DNA from: Nocardioides palaemonis
Lineage (GTDB): Bacteria; Actinomycetota; Actinomycetes; Propionibacteriales; Nocardioidaceae
DNA length: 64,000 nucleotides
Assembly (NCBI RefSeq): GCF_018275325.1
Contig: NZ_JAGVQR010000004.1
Location: 744,001-808,000 of the forward strand
Direction: 5' to 3'
The notes beneath the pieces are model-generated. The model saw nothing but the letters and a program-made list of their open reading frames with translations. It was not told the origin of the DNA and did no database searches. A program made the translations under genes and the position numbers. Positions 1 to 8,585 of this stretch are shown one piece after another (position 1 is the stretch's first letter; each line of letters opens with the position of its first letter).

Positions 1-797
1 GGCAGTACGGCCTGGGTGCCACCGACGTCACGGCCGGCAGCCTCGTGCCGTACGTCGTCAGCATCGGCGCGATCGTGACCGCCGCGTGGGCGCTGGGTGC
101 GGCGGCCCAGGAGCGCGAGCGCTACGTCACCTCGCTGGTCGCGCGGGCCGAGCAGGCCGAGCGGATGGCCGAGCGCGAGATCGAGCTGGCGGCCCGCGAC
201 GAGCGCTCGCGGATCGCTCGCGAGATGCACGACGTCGTCGCCCACGGCCTGTCGGTGATCGTGGTGCAGGCCGACGGCGCGCGCTACGCCGCCGCGAAGG
301 ACCCCGACGTCGCGGTCGACACCCTCGGCACCATCGCCGGCACCGGCCGGGAGGCGCTGACCGAGATGCGCCGGCTGCTCGGGCTGCTGCGCGAGGGCGA
401 CACGGGCGTCGCGCCGCAGCCCGGGCTCGGCGACGTGCGCCACCTCGTCGACGAGGCCCGCGCGTCCGGCACTCACGTCGAGGCCGACCTCCCCGACGAC
501 CTGCCGGCGGTGCCGGACGGCGTGGGCCTCGCGGCCTACCGGATCGTCCAGGAGGCGCTCACCAACGTCCGCAAGCACGCCGGCCCGGCGGCGACGGTGA
601 CCGTCCGCGTCGCGGTGGGCCAAGAGGTCGAGGTCGAGGTGCGTGACGACGGACGGGGGGCCGCCGCGCCCGCCACCGACGGGCGCGGGCTCGGCCTGGT
701 CGGGATGCGCGAGCGCGCCGCGGTGCACGGGGGCAGCGTGGTCGCCGGGCCCGCGCAGGGCGGCGGGTTCGCGGTGTCTGCGAGGCTGCCGCTGTGA
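1..797 (+). CDS. Sensor histidine kinase, NarL/DesK-type (5' end outside window)
   Basis: Partial: the frame is open from base 3, so the N-terminus (probably the membrane sensor) lies upstream. The visible 264 residues start with a hydrophobic stretch (VVSIGAIVTAAWALGAAA), then a helical linker, a HisKA_3 dimerisation/phosphoacceptor segment with REMHDVVAHGLSVI (His near base 230), and a HATPase domain with DDGRG and GLGLVGMRERAAVHGG. This is the standard layout of kinases that autophosphorylate on His and pass the phosphate to a NarL-family regulator. Its stop overlaps the start of the regulator at 794 (GTGA), so the two are translationally coupled. The signal sensed cannot be read from this fragment. 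Confidence 0.93.
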   Translation, partial: QYGLGATDVTAGSLVPYVVSIGAIVTAAWALGAAAQERERYVTSLVARAEQAERMAEREIELAARDERSRIAREMHDVVAHGLSVIVVQADGARYAAAKDPDVAVDTLGTIAGTGREALTEMRRLLGLLREGDTGVAPQPGLGDVRHLVDEARASGTHVEADLPDDLPAVPDGVGLAAYRIVQEALTNVRKHAGPAATVTVRVAVGQEVEVEVRDDGRGAAAPATDGRGLGLVGMRERAAVHGGSVVAGPAQGGGFAVSARLPL

Positions 798-1471
798 GCG
801 AGCCACCGACCGGACCGATCCGGGTCTTCCTCGTCGACGACCAGCAGATGGTGCGCGCCGGCTTCCGGATGCTGGTCGAGAGCCAGGACGACATGGTCGT
901 GGTCGGCGAGGCCGGCGACGGCGGCGAGGCCCTCGAGCGGCTGGCCGTCACGACCGCCGACGTGGTGCTGATGGACGTCCGGATGCCGCGGCTCGACGGC
1001 GTCGAGACGACCCGTCGGCTGCTCGCGACCGACGACCCGCCGCGGGTGATCGTGCTGACCACCTTCGACCTCGACGAGTACGCGTTCGCCGCGATCCGCG
1101 CCGGCGCGTCCGCGTTCCTGCTCAAGGACGCCGCGCCGCCCGACCTGCTGGGCGCGATCCGCGCGGTCCGCGCGGGCGACGCGGTCGTCGCCCCCAGCAC
1201 CACCCGCCGGCTGCTCGACCACTTCGCCGCGCTGCCCGACCCGGCCGGTGACGCGCCCCGCGACGACCGGCTCGCGCCGCTCACCGAGCGCGAGGTCGAG
1301 GTGCTGACCCTCATCAGCCGCGGCCTGACCAACCACGAGATCGCCACCGACCTCGTCGTCGCCGAGACGACCGTCAAGACCCACGTCGGGCGGATCCTCG
1401 CCAAGACCGGGGCCCGCGACCGGGTCCAGCTCGTGGTGCTCGGCTACGAGTCCGGGCTCGTCACGCCCTAG
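794..1471 (+). CDS. Response regulator, NarL/FixJ family with LuxR-type HTH
   Basis: 225 residues starting at GTG within the GTGA overlap with the kinase. The receiver domain (about residues 8-125) has the acidic pair in FLVDDQQM and the phosphoacceptor Asp in VVLMDVRMPRLDG. The LuxR-type helix-turn-helix follows at about 155-215 (LTEREVEVLTLISRGLTNHEIA...TTVKTHVGRILAKTG). It is the partner of the upstream kinase. The ABC exporter downstream, across a gap with several CACGTG palindromes, is a plausible regulated target, but that link is inference. Confidence 0.95.
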   Translation: MSEPPTGPIRVFLVDDQQMVRAGFRMLVESQDDMVVVGEAGDGGEALERLAVTTADVVLMDVRMPRLDGVETTRRLLATDDPPRVIVLTTFDLDEYAFAAIRAGASAFLLKDAAPPDLLGAIRAVRAGDAVVAPSTTRRLLDHFAALPDPAGDAPRDDRLAPLTEREVEVLTLISRGLTNHEIATDLVVAETTVKTHVGRILAKTGARDRVQLVVLGYESGLVTP

Positions 1472-1581
1472 GCGGGTTCCTTCACGACGTTGCTCAACCG
1501 TCACGCACCCATCGCGGCAAGAGCGGGCGTTCGGATCGCAGCAGGTCCGTACGTGAAGGTCGCGTGCTGCCCGTTCGGGGC

Positions 1582-1642
1582 ACACGTGTCTGACTTGTCG
1601 CCCTTCGCCCAGCAGTTCGAGGGCGAGATCTCGGACACGTGT
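1582..1642. repeat. 61-nt imperfect inverted repeat with CACGTG cores
   Basis: Left arm ACACGTGTCTGA pairs with right arm TCGGACACGTGT (12 bp, one T-G wobble). An inner stem TCGCCCT/AGGGCGA extends it. It could be a long hairpin, a cruciform, or two operator half-sites 53 bp apart. It lies about 230 bp upstream of the ABC ATPase start. Confidence 0.6.
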
Positions 1643-1660
1643 ACGACGCTGCCGCACCCG

Positions 1661-1676
1661 CGCCGCACGTGCGGCG
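1661..1676. promoter_or_regulatory. Perfect 16-bp palindrome, candidate operator
   Basis: CGCCGCACGTGCGGCG is fully self-complementary and shares the CACGTG core with the inverted repeat just upstream. Location before an exporter operon and after a NarL-type regulator suggests a protein-binding site. The binding protein is unknown. Confidence 0.45.
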
Positions 1677-1868
1677 ATTCTCGCCCTCGACGGTGCGCCG
1701 ATGCAGGGCCACATCCGCCGCACATGCGCTGAAGGGGGCTGCATCCGCCCTGGGGCACAGCGTCCTCCCACGGTCGTACGCCGGAGCGCCCGGTCGACCC
1801 TGAGGCGTACGCCGGGTCCGTGCTGCGGGCCGACGATCCGCGGGCTGATCGCGACGAGCGTTGTCCCC

Positions 1869-2615
1869 ATGACGACGACACAGATCCAGACCCGCCTGGC
1901 CGCCTCCGCGCGCGGCCTCACCCGCACCTACGGCAGCGGCGACAGCGCGGTCCACGCGCTGCGCGGCATCGACCTCGACCTGCCGGCCGGCCGCTTCACC
2001 GCGATCATGGGCCCGAGCGGGTCCGGCAAGTCCACCCTCATGCACTGCCTGGCCGGCCTCGACGCCGCGACGTCGGGCACCGTGGGCGTCGCCGGGCGCG
2101 ACCTGTCCGGCCTCGACGACACCGCGCTCACGCTCTTCCGCCGCGAGCACATCGGCTTCGTCTTCCAGGCCTTCAACCTGCTCCCGATGCTCACCGCCGG
2201 CCAGAACATCGTGCTCCCCCTCGAGCTCGCCGGGCGCGACGTCGACCGCGCGCGCTACGACGAGGTGGTCGGCGTGCTCGGCATCGCCGACCGGCTGGGC
2301 CACCTGCCCAGCGAGCTCTCCGGCGGACAGCAGCAGCGCGTGGCGATCGCCCGCGCCCTCGTCACCCGGCCCGACATCGTCTTCGCCGACGAGCCGACCG
2401 GCAACCTCGACAGCGAGGCGAGCGCGGAGGTCCTCGGCCACCTGCGTCGCTCGGTGCGCGAGCTCGGCATGACCGTCGTGATGGTCACCCACGAGCTCGA
2501 CGCCGCGGCCTACGCCGACGACGTCGTCGTCATCCACGACGGCGCCGTCACCGCCCACCTCACCGAGCCCGGCCAGGACGAGCTCGTGGCCGCGCTGCGC
2601 GGGCGGGGTGCCTGA
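1869..2615 (+). CDS. ABC transporter ATP-binding protein (MacB/LolD type)
   Basis: 248 residues from ATG 1869; upstream in-frame codons lack a better start. It energises export with the FtsX-like permease that follows. Motifs: Walker A GPSGSGKSTL (about residues 43-52), Q-loop region FVFQAFNLLPML, signature LSGGQQQRVAIARAL, Walker B and D-loop FADEPTGNLDSEAS, and the switch His in MVTHELDAAAYAD. The NLLPML and GNLDS features are typical of the MacB/LolD subfamily used for lipoprotein, peptide or drug export. The stop overlaps the permease start (TGATG), so the pair is coupled. The substrate cannot be read from the sequence. Confidence 0.95.
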   Translation: MTTTQIQTRLAASARGLTRTYGSGDSAVHALRGIDLDLPAGRFTAIMGPSGSGKSTLMHCLAGLDAATSGTVGVAGRDLSGLDDTALTLFRREHIGFVFQAFNLLPMLTAGQNIVLPLELAGRDVDRARYDEVVGVLGIADRLGHLPSELSGGQQQRVAIARALVTRPDIVFADEPTGNLDSEASAEVLGHLRRSVRELGMTVVMVTHELDAAAYADDVVVIHDGAVTAHLTEPGQDELVAALRGRGA

Positions 2616-5029
2616 TGCGCGCGGTGCTGGTCGCCTCGCTGCGACACCACACGCGGCGCTACGTCGCCGCCTCCCTCGCCGTCGTGATCGGCGTCGCCTT
2701 CGTCGTCGTGACCGGGATGCTCACCGGTGCCATGCGCACCGGCCTCACCGCCGACGTGGGCGCCCCGGTCGCCGGCGTCGACCGCGTGGTCACCCTCGTC
2801 GACCAGCGACAGGCCGAGAAGCTCCTCGACCGCGCAGCCGAGGACGGTGTGCCGGCGCTCGGCCTGGGCTACGCCATGGAGCCGGTCACCCGCGACGGCG
2901 TCCAGCTGACCCCGTCGGCCGACGTCGCCGAGGCCTCCCTCGACCCGCGCCTGCAGTGGCAGGACCTCCAGGACGGCCGCTTCCCAACCGGGCCCGGCGA
3001 GGCGCTGGCCGACGTCAACAAGGCCAAGAGCTCCGGCGTCGAGGTCGGCGACGTGCTGCGCGTCGGCTCGGGCGCCGCGGCCACCGACGTCGAGGTCGTC
3101 GGGATCGTCGACAGCCCGCCGGCGCTCGGCGCCTCGCTCTACGTCCCGTGGCAGGACCTGCGCCGGCTGCGCGGGTCGCTGTGGATCGACGCCGTCGCGT
3201 GGGGCGGGACCGCCGCCCAAGCCACGTCGATCGCCCCCGACGCGAGCGTCGAGGACGCCGACGCCTGGGTGGCCGCCCGTCAGGCCGAGATCACCCGCGG
3301 GGTCGACGTGCTGTCGGTCATGGCCCTGATGTTCGTGGCGATCGCGCTGTTCGTCGGCGTGATGGTCATCGCCAACACCTTCGCGATCCTCTTCGCCCAG
3401 CGCCAGCGCGACTTCGCGCTCCTGCGCTGCGTCGGCGTGACGCGGCGCCAGCTGCGGCGGGCGGTGCGGCTCGAGGCGCTCGTCCTCGGCCTGGTGGCGT
3501 CGGCCGTAGGCGTGCTGGCCGGTGCGGCGCTGGGCGCCGGGCTGGTGGTCCTCGTCCGGCACTGGTTCGCCGACATGGGCCCGGCCGCGCTCGACCCGCT
3601 GTGGACCGGCGGTGGCTTTGCCGTCGGTGTCGTGGTGACGCTGCTCGCCGCGTGGCTCCCGACGCGTGCCGCCACCCGCGTCGCCCCGCTGGCGGCGCTG
3701 CGCCCCGACACCGGCGTCGACGTCCGCTCGGCTGCGGGGCGCGTCCGGCTGGCGCTCGCGACGCTGTTCCTCCTCGGCGGCACGGGCCTGCTGTCCGTCG
3801 CGGTCGCGACGCGCACCCTGCCCGTGATGCTCGCCGGCGGGACGGTGACGTTCCTCGGCGTGCTGCTGCTCGGTCCGGTGCTCGTGCCGCGGCTGATCCG
3901 CGTCGCCGGTCGACTCACCGGCGACGGCCCGGTGCGTCGCCTGGCGACCGGCAACGCGGTGCGCAACCCGCGGCGTACGGCGACCACTGCCGCGTCGCTG
4001 CTCGTCGGGGTCACCCTCACGACCGCCGTGCTGACCGGCCTCGCCTCCTCGCGGGCCGGGCTGGACGAGGAGATGGACGCCGAGTACCCGCTCGACGCCA
4101 CGGTGACCGCCGTCGACCAGCCGCTCGGCGCCGACCTCGCGGACCGCGCCGCGGCACTGCCCGACGTGGCGTCGGTGGACGTCCTCGACGGCACGACCGC
4201 GACCATCGGGGGCGTCGAGGTGCCGCTGGTCGGCACGGCCGGCCGGGTGGCGTCGGTCCGCGGGCCCGACGACCTGAGCCCGCGCGACGGCGTGCTGCTG
4301 CTCCCCTACGACGTGATCGACGAGCTCCCGAAGCGGCTCGGCGACCGGGTGTGGGACGAGCACGAGGTCGTGGTGACGGTCGCCGGGCGCGAGCGCACCC
4401 TCGACGTGGAGCCCGCGTCCGGCTGGGGCCGGGCCGGCATCGTCTCGACGACCACCCTCGCCGCGCTCGACGCGGACCCGCGACCCACCGCGCTGTGGGT
4501 GCGCGCCGAGGACGGCGCCGACGCCGAGGACCTCCGCGGCGACCTGGCCGCGCTGGCCGGTGCGTCGGGGGCGGGCCTCGACGGCGGATACTCCCAGCGG
4601 GCGTGGGTCGACCTGCAGGTCGACATCCTCACCGGTGCGGTGGTCGGGCTGCTGGCGATCGCGATCGTCATCGCGCTGGTCGGCATCGCCAACACCCTCG
4701 GCCTCTCGGTGCTCGAGCGCAGCCGGGAGAACGCGCTGCTGCGGGCGATGGGCCTGACCCGCCGCCAGCTGCGGCGGGCGATGGCGGCCGAGGGACTGCT
4801 GCTGTCGGCCGTCGCCACGGCGATGGGGGTGGCGCTCGGGCTGGCCTTCGCCTGGGTCGGGGTGCAGGTGCTGATCGCGGGCGTGGTCGACGGTGCCTCG
4901 CTGACGGTTCCGGTGCTGCAGGTCGGCGGCGTCGCCGTGGTCGCCGCGCTCGCCGGGCTGGGCGCGTGCGTGCTCCCGGCACGGAAGGCGGCTCGGGTCA
5001 CGCCGGCGGCGGGGCTGGCGCTGGACTGA
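2615..5029 (+). CDS. ABC transporter permease with duplicated FtsX domain
   Basis: 804 residues from ATG 2615, one base into the ATPase stop. Architecture: N-terminal membrane segment (about 15-38), an extracytoplasmic MacB_PCD-like domain, a first FtsX block (about 230-370, with ALLRCVGVTRRQLRRAVRLEALVLG), a middle pair of membrane segments, a second extracytoplasmic domain, and a second FtsX block at the C-terminus (about 670-804, ALLRAMGLTRRQLRRAMAAEGLLL). The two coupling segments RxxGxTRRQLRRA are near-identical, showing an internal duplication. This 10-helix form is common in Gram-positive exporters and can work with a single permease gene. It is followed by a strong hairpin terminator. 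Confidence 0.93.
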   Translation: MRAVLVASLRHHTRRYVAASLAVVIGVAFVVVTGMLTGAMRTGLTADVGAPVAGVDRVVTLVDQRQAEKLLDRAAEDGVPALGLGYAMEPVTRDGVQLTPSADVAEASLDPRLQWQDLQDGRFPTGPGEALADVNKAKSSGVEVGDVLRVGSGAAATDVEVVGIVDSPPALGASLYVPWQDLRRLRGSLWIDAVAWGGTAAQATSIAPDASVEDADAWVAARQAEITRGVDVLSVMALMFVAIALFVGVMVIANTFAILFAQRQRDFALLRCVGVTRRQLRRAVRLEALVLGLVASAVGVLAGAALGAGLVVLVRHWFADMGPAALDPLWTGGGFAVGVVVTLLAAWLPTRAATRVAPLAALRPDTGVDVRSAAGRVRLALATLFLLGGTGLLSVAVATRTLPVMLAGGTVTFLGVLLLGPVLVPRLIRVAGRLTGDGPVRRLATGNAVRNPRRTATTAASLLVGVTLTTAVLTGLASSRAGLDEEMDAEYPLDATVTAVDQPLGADLADRAAALPDVASVDVLDGTTATIGGVEVPLVGTAGRVASVRGPDDLSPRDGVLLLPYDVIDELPKRLGDRVWDEHEVVVTVAGRERTLDVEPASGWGRAGIVSTTTLAALDADPRPTALWVRAEDGADAEDLRGDLAALAGASGAGLDGGYSQRAWVDLQVDILTGAVVGLLAIAIVIALVGIANTLGLSVLERSRENALLRAMGLTRRQLRRAMAAEGLLLSAVATAMGVALGLAFAWVGVQVLIAGVVDGASLTVPVLQVGGVAVVAALAGLGACVLPARKAARVTPAAGLALD

Positions 5030-5032
5030 GCC

Positions 5033-5086
5033 GCGCACGCCGACGCCCCGGGCCTCCACGGGGGGAGGTCCGGGGCGTCGGTGCGC
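5033..5086. terminator. Bidirectional hairpin between convergent genes
   Basis: Long stem built on CGACGCCCCGGGCCTCC and GGAGGTCCGGGGCGTCG, extended by GCGCAC/GTGCGC, with a short loop. It lies between the permease stop and the stop of the convergent membrane protein, so it can end transcripts from both sides. There is no U-tract, as is common in GC-rich actinobacteria. Confidence 0.8.
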
Positions 5087-5088
5087 GG

Positions 5089-5709
5089 TCAGTCGGTCTT
5101 GCGGCTGACCAGCAGGCCGAGCACGGCGTAGCCGACGACGAGGTGGACGCAGGCGACGACCTGCCCGACGCCGGGCCCGAAGATCCCGAGTGCGGGGATC
5201 GTCACGACGGCCCAGCTCTCGGCGACCACCGGCCAGAGCCGCGAGAGGCCGGTCCAGCGGCCGGCGATCGCGATGCGGATGCCGATGAGGAACATCCCGA
5301 GCATCGACAGCGGCCAGAAGGCGTCGAGCAGCGCCCAGCCGGGCTGGCTCAGGTCGGAGAGCTGGATCGCGTCGACCAGGGTCGAGGTGATCGCCAGCGA
5401 GACGAGCACCGTCTCGAGGCGCAGCACGCCTCGGGCGACCCGTCCCTCGCCGAGGGCGCGGGTGCGCCACAGGGTGCGCAGCAGGACGAGCAGGCCGACC
5501 TGGAACAGGCCGGAGCCGAGGCCGTAGACGGCGACCCCCACGCTGTCGCGCGGGTCGAGCCCGAGGCCGGCGATGGCCGCCGCCCAGGCGAGGGCGCCGA
5601 TCGTGAGGACCCGGCCGTGGACGGCGTACGGGTGGCGGGGGCTCGAGCCGGTCGGAGCCGCGGTGGCGACGTCGGAGCGGGCGGGAGCGGGTGAGTGCGA
5701 GAGCGTCAC
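5089..5709 (-). CDS. Uncharacterised multi-pass membrane protein
   Basis: 206 residues from GTG 5709, chosen because AGGAG sits 8 nt upstream; the open frame continues far upstream only as antisense to the next kinase. About six hydrophobic segments, including LTIGALAWAAAIAGLGL, LGSGLFQVGLLVLL, GVLRLETVLVSLAITSTLV, LLDAFWPLSMLGMFLIGI and VVACVHLVVGYAVLGLLV. No catalytic motif or family is recognised. It is divergent from the kinase at 5890, with a shared upstream region carrying a 14-bp palindrome, so it may be a target of that two-component system. That is inference. Confidence 0.75.
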   Translation of the reverse strand: MTLSHSPAPARSDVATAAPTGSSPRHPYAVHGRVLTIGALAWAAAIAGLGLDPRDSVGVAVYGLGSGLFQVGLLVLLRTLWRTRALGEGRVARGVLRLETVLVSLAITSTLVDAIQLSDLSQPGWALLDAFWPLSMLGMFLIGIRIAIAGRWTGLSRLWPVVAESWAVVTIPALGIFGPGVGQVVACVHLVVGYAVLGLLVSRKTD

Positions 5710-5839
5710 GGTCGTGACTCCTGTCGAAGAGGGTTGTCGCCGCGTCCTGCGGCACACCGAGGACACTCCTCGTCCCGCCGCCCCGCCCGGCAGGGAGCGG
5801 CGTCCCGACCCGCGTCCCGCGTCCAGGTCCCGCGGGAAG

Positions 5840-5853
5840 GGGACCGCGGTCCC
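5840..5853. promoter_or_regulatory. Perfect 14-bp palindrome upstream of kinase gene
   Basis: GGGACCGCGGTCCC is self-complementary, with further GTCCCGCG copies on both sides. Its centre lies about 43 bp before the kinase start codon, a usual activator position if the mRNA is leaderless. It could bind the downstream NarL-type regulator. Confidence 0.45.
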
Positions 5854-5877
5854 GCGACGACGGGACACCTGCGCGGT

Positions 5878-5883
5878 GATACT
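5878..5883 (+). promoter_or_regulatory. -10 hexamer placing kinase start at GTG 5890 (leaderless)
   Basis: GATACT followed by exactly six bases and GTG puts the expected transcription start on the start codon. This decides the start over in-frame codons further upstream. Confidence 0.55.
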
Positions 5884-5889
5884 GCTCGC

Positions 5890-7935
5890 GTGACCCGGCG
5901 CGTCGAGCCCCTCGCCCTGGCGTCCGTGGCGCTGGCCGCGGTCGTCGCGTCGGTCTGGCTCGACCTCGCCACCTCCGGCGCCGAGCGGGCAGCCGCCCGC
6001 ACCGAGCCCGCCACCGCGACCGCGCTGCCCGGCCTGCTGCTCGCCGCGGCCGCGACCGCCGTGCTGCTCGCCCGCCCCCGCGACCGGGTCGGGCGGGTGC
6101 TGGGCGTCGTCGCGGTGGTGTGGACCGTCGACGGCGCGCTCTACGGATGGGCGGCGTACGCCCCGGCGCACGGGCTGCCCGGCGCCGACCTCGCCTACTG
6201 GTTCGTCGCGCGCTTCGGCGCCTTCCTGCTGAGCGGGCTGGTCGCCCTGCTGCTCCTCTACCCCACCGGACACCTGGTCGCAGGCCCGTGGCGGCGCGTC
6301 GCCGTCGGCGCGCTCGTCGCCTCGGCCGCCCTGCCCGTGATGCTCCTGCTCGCGCCCGACGCCGTGCTGTTCACGTCGGGCGAACCGGTCGGGTCGACCG
6401 AGCTGGTGTCGCTGCCCGTCACGGACCCGACCGCCGAGGTGCTGCTGCACCTGGCCCAGGTCCTGACGTTCGGGTCGGTCGTCGCCGCCGTCGGCCTGCT
6501 GTGGGTGCGCCACCGCAGCGCCGACGCGTACGAGCGCACCCAGCTGCGCTGGCTGCTGTGGGCCGGGGTCATGTGCGTGCTCATGGTGCTGGCCAGCGCG
6601 ACGCTGTCGGTCGGCGGCACGGTGACCACCGTGCTGCTCGACCTCGCGGTGGCCGCGCTCGCGGTGTCCGTCACGGTCGGCCTGGTCCGGCCGGGCTGGG
6701 GCGACGTCGACGCGTTGGTCGCCTGGACGCTGACCACCGCCGCCGTCGCGGTCGTCGTGGTCGCGGTCGACCTGGCGGTGCTCGCCGCCGGCACGTCCCT
6801 GCTCGGCGACCGGCTCGACGAGCGCGAGGTCACCGTCGTGGTGCTGCTGCTCGCCGTCGTGGTCTACGGACCCCTGCGCACCTGGCTGGGCGGCCTGGTC
6901 CGCCGCGTGCTGCTGGGCGGACGCGGCGACCGCTACGGCGCGGTGTCCGGGCTGGCGGCGCGGCTGGAGACCACGCACGGCGTCGACGAGCTGCTGCCCG
7001 CGCTGGCCGCCGCGGTCGCCGAGACCTTCAAGGTGCAGCACGTACGGGTCGAGGTGCTCGCCCCCGACGGCGGACTCCTGTCGGCGGCGCACGGCACCCC
7101 GCCCGCGGAGGTCCAGCAGGTCGACATCGCCTACCAGGGCGAGCCGGTCGGCCGGCTGGTGCTGCCGGTCGACGGATTCCGCTCGATGCTGTCGCACCGC
7201 GACCGGGGCCTGCTCGTCGACCTGGTGCGGCAGGCGGCGATCGCGATCCGGGCCGGCCTGCTGGCCGAGGAGCTCCAGGACAGCCGCGAGCGGCTGGTGC
7301 TGGGGCGCGAGGAGGACCGGCGACGGATCCGCCGCGACCTGCACGACGGGCTCGGACCCGCGCTGGGCGGGGTGGCGCTGCGCCTGCAGGCGGCCGGCAA
7401 CGCGATCGGCGACGACCCGGACCGCGCCCGCGAGCTGGTGGAGCTGGCGCGGGCCGAGGTGCGCGACGCGCTCGACGACGTACGCAGGCTCGTGCACGAC
7501 CTGCGTCCGCCGGCGCTGGACGACCTCGGCCTGGACGCGGCGGTCCGGCAGCAGGCCGAGCGGCTCGGGGCGGAGGTGGCGGTCGAGGTGCGCACCGACG
7601 GCACCGCCGGGCTGCCCGCCGCGGTCGAGGTCGCGGCCTACCGGATCGTGTCGGAGGCGCTCGCCAACGTGGTCCGCCACGCCCGCGCCACCCGCGCCGA
7701 CGTGTGCCTCGAGGGTGGAGCGACCGCGCTGACCGTGGTCGTCGCCGACGACGGACGCGGCATCGCGCCCGAGGTGTCCGCCGGCGTCGGGCTGCTGTCG
7801 CTGCGCGAGCGTGCCGAGGAGCTCGGCGGCCGCTGCGAGGTGACCTGCCCGGACTCGGGCGGGACGGTCGTGCACGCGGTGCTGCCCTACGGCGGCGGGG
7901 TCGGCGACACTGGACGCGAGGGGGAGCCACGATGA
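5890..7935 (+). CDS. Sensor histidine kinase with membrane domain and GAF-like region
   Basis: 681 residues from GTG 5890. The N-terminal 300 residues contain about eight membrane segments, including LALASVALAAVVASVWLDL, AFLLSGLVALLLLYPTGHLV and LRWLLWAGVMCVLMVLAS. A GAF-like segment spans about 350-455 (RLETTHGVDELLPALAAAVAETF onward). The HisKA_3 phosphoacceptor is RRIRRDLHDGLGPALGG near residue 482, and the HATPase domain has VADDGRGIAPEVSAGVGLLSLRERA near the C-terminus. The start overlaps nothing upstream. The stop overlaps the regulator start by ATGA, showing coupled expression. The family senses envelope or redox stimuli in some relatives; the ligand here is unknown. Confidence 0.93.
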   Translation: MTRRVEPLALASVALAAVVASVWLDLATSGAERAAARTEPATATALPGLLLAAAATAVLLARPRDRVGRVLGVVAVVWTVDGALYGWAAYAPAHGLPGADLAYWFVARFGAFLLSGLVALLLLYPTGHLVAGPWRRVAVGALVASAALPVMLLLAPDAVLFTSGEPVGSTELVSLPVTDPTAEVLLHLAQVLTFGSVVAAVGLLWVRHRSADAYERTQLRWLLWAGVMCVLMVLASATLSVGGTVTTVLLDLAVAALAVSVTVGLVRPGWGDVDALVAWTLTTAAVAVVVVAVDLAVLAAGTSLLGDRLDEREVTVVVLLLAVVVYGPLRTWLGGLVRRVLLGGRGDRYGAVSGLAARLETTHGVDELLPALAAAVAETFKVQHVRVEVLAPDGGLLSAAHGTPPAEVQQVDIAYQGEPVGRLVLPVDGFRSMLSHRDRGLLVDLVRQAAIAIRAGLLAEELQDSRERLVLGREEDRRRIRRDLHDGLGPALGGVALRLQAAGNAIGDDPDRARELVELARAEVRDALDDVRRLVHDLRPPALDDLGLDAAVRQQAERLGAEVAVEVRTDGTAGLPAAVEVAAYRIVSEALANVVRHARATRADVCLEGGATALTVVVADDGRGIAPEVSAGVGLLSLRERAEELGGRCEVTCPDSGGTVVHAVLPYGGGVGDTGREGEPR

Positions 7936-8576
7936 CCGATCCGATCCGGCTGCTGGTCGCCGACGACCACCCGGTCTTCCGCGACGGGCTCGCCTCGCTG
8001 CTCGACCCCCTGCCGGGGATCACGGTGGTGGCCCGCGCCGCTGACGGTGCGGAGGCGGTGTCGCTCGCGGCCGAGCACTCCCCCGACGTGGTGATCATGG
8101 ACGTCCAGATGCCGGTGATGAACGGCATCGACGCCACGCGCGCCGTGGTCGCCGCCCACCCGTCGACCGGCGTCCTGGTGCTCACCATGGGCGAGGACGA
8201 CGGCACCGTCCTGGCAGCGCTGCGTGCCGGCGCCCGGGGCTACCTCCGCAAGGGCGCCGAGCAGGACGAGATCGTCCGGGCGGTCACCACCGTCCACGCC
8301 GGCGGTGTCGTGTTCGGCGCGTCGCTGGCCGGCCGGATCGCCGAGGTGCTGGCTCCGGCCGCCCGACCGGAGCGTCCCTTCCCGGAGCTGACCGAGCGCG
8401 AGACCGAGGTCCTCGACCTGATCGCGGCCGGGCGCTCCAACGGCCAGATCGCCCAGCAGCTGTTCCTCTCGCCCAAGACCATCCGCAACAACATCACCAG
8501 CATCCTCGCCAAGCTGCGCGCCACCGACCGGGCCGACGTGATCATCCGCGCGCGGGACGCGGGGATGGGCCGCTAG
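7932..8576 (+). CDS. Response regulator, NarL/FixJ family with LuxR-type HTH
   Basis: 214 residues from ATG 7932 in the ATGA overlap with the kinase. The receiver domain has RLLVADDHPVFRDGL and phosphoacceptor Asp in VVIMDVQMPVMNGID. The output HTH is LTERETEVLDLIAAGRSNGQIAQQL followed by SPKTIRNNITSILAKL. It is the cognate partner of the 5890 kinase. The TAG stop is also the first three bases of the predicted -10 of the next gene (8574-8579). Confidence 0.95.
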   Translation: MTDPIRLLVADDHPVFRDGLASLLDPLPGITVVARAADGAEAVSLAAEHSPDVVIMDVQMPVMNGIDATRAVVAAHPSTGVLVLTMGEDDGTVLAALRAGARGYLRKGAEQDEIVRAVTTVHAGGVVFGASLAGRIAEVLAPAARPERPFPELTERETEVLDLIAAGRSNGQIAQQLFLSPKTIRNNITSILAKLRATDRADVIIRARDAGMGR

Positions 8577-8585
8577 CCTCCCGTC

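Larger units (their letters stand above)
1472..1868. other. 397-bp intergenic region rich in palindromes
   Basis: No convincing gene. Short open frames cross it on both strands but lack the codon bias of neighbouring genes. It holds a 61-nt inverted repeat (1582-1642), a perfect 16-bp palindrome (1661-1676), and a degenerate copy of the latter near 1717-1732. It separates the two-component pair from the ABC exporter operon and probably contains the exporter promoter. Confidence 0.6.

Noticed and set aside
1490..1732. 80-codon open frame in the large intergenic region
   Set aside because: Lacks GC-rich third-position bias, overlaps an equally long antisense frame and consists largely of palindromic sequence.
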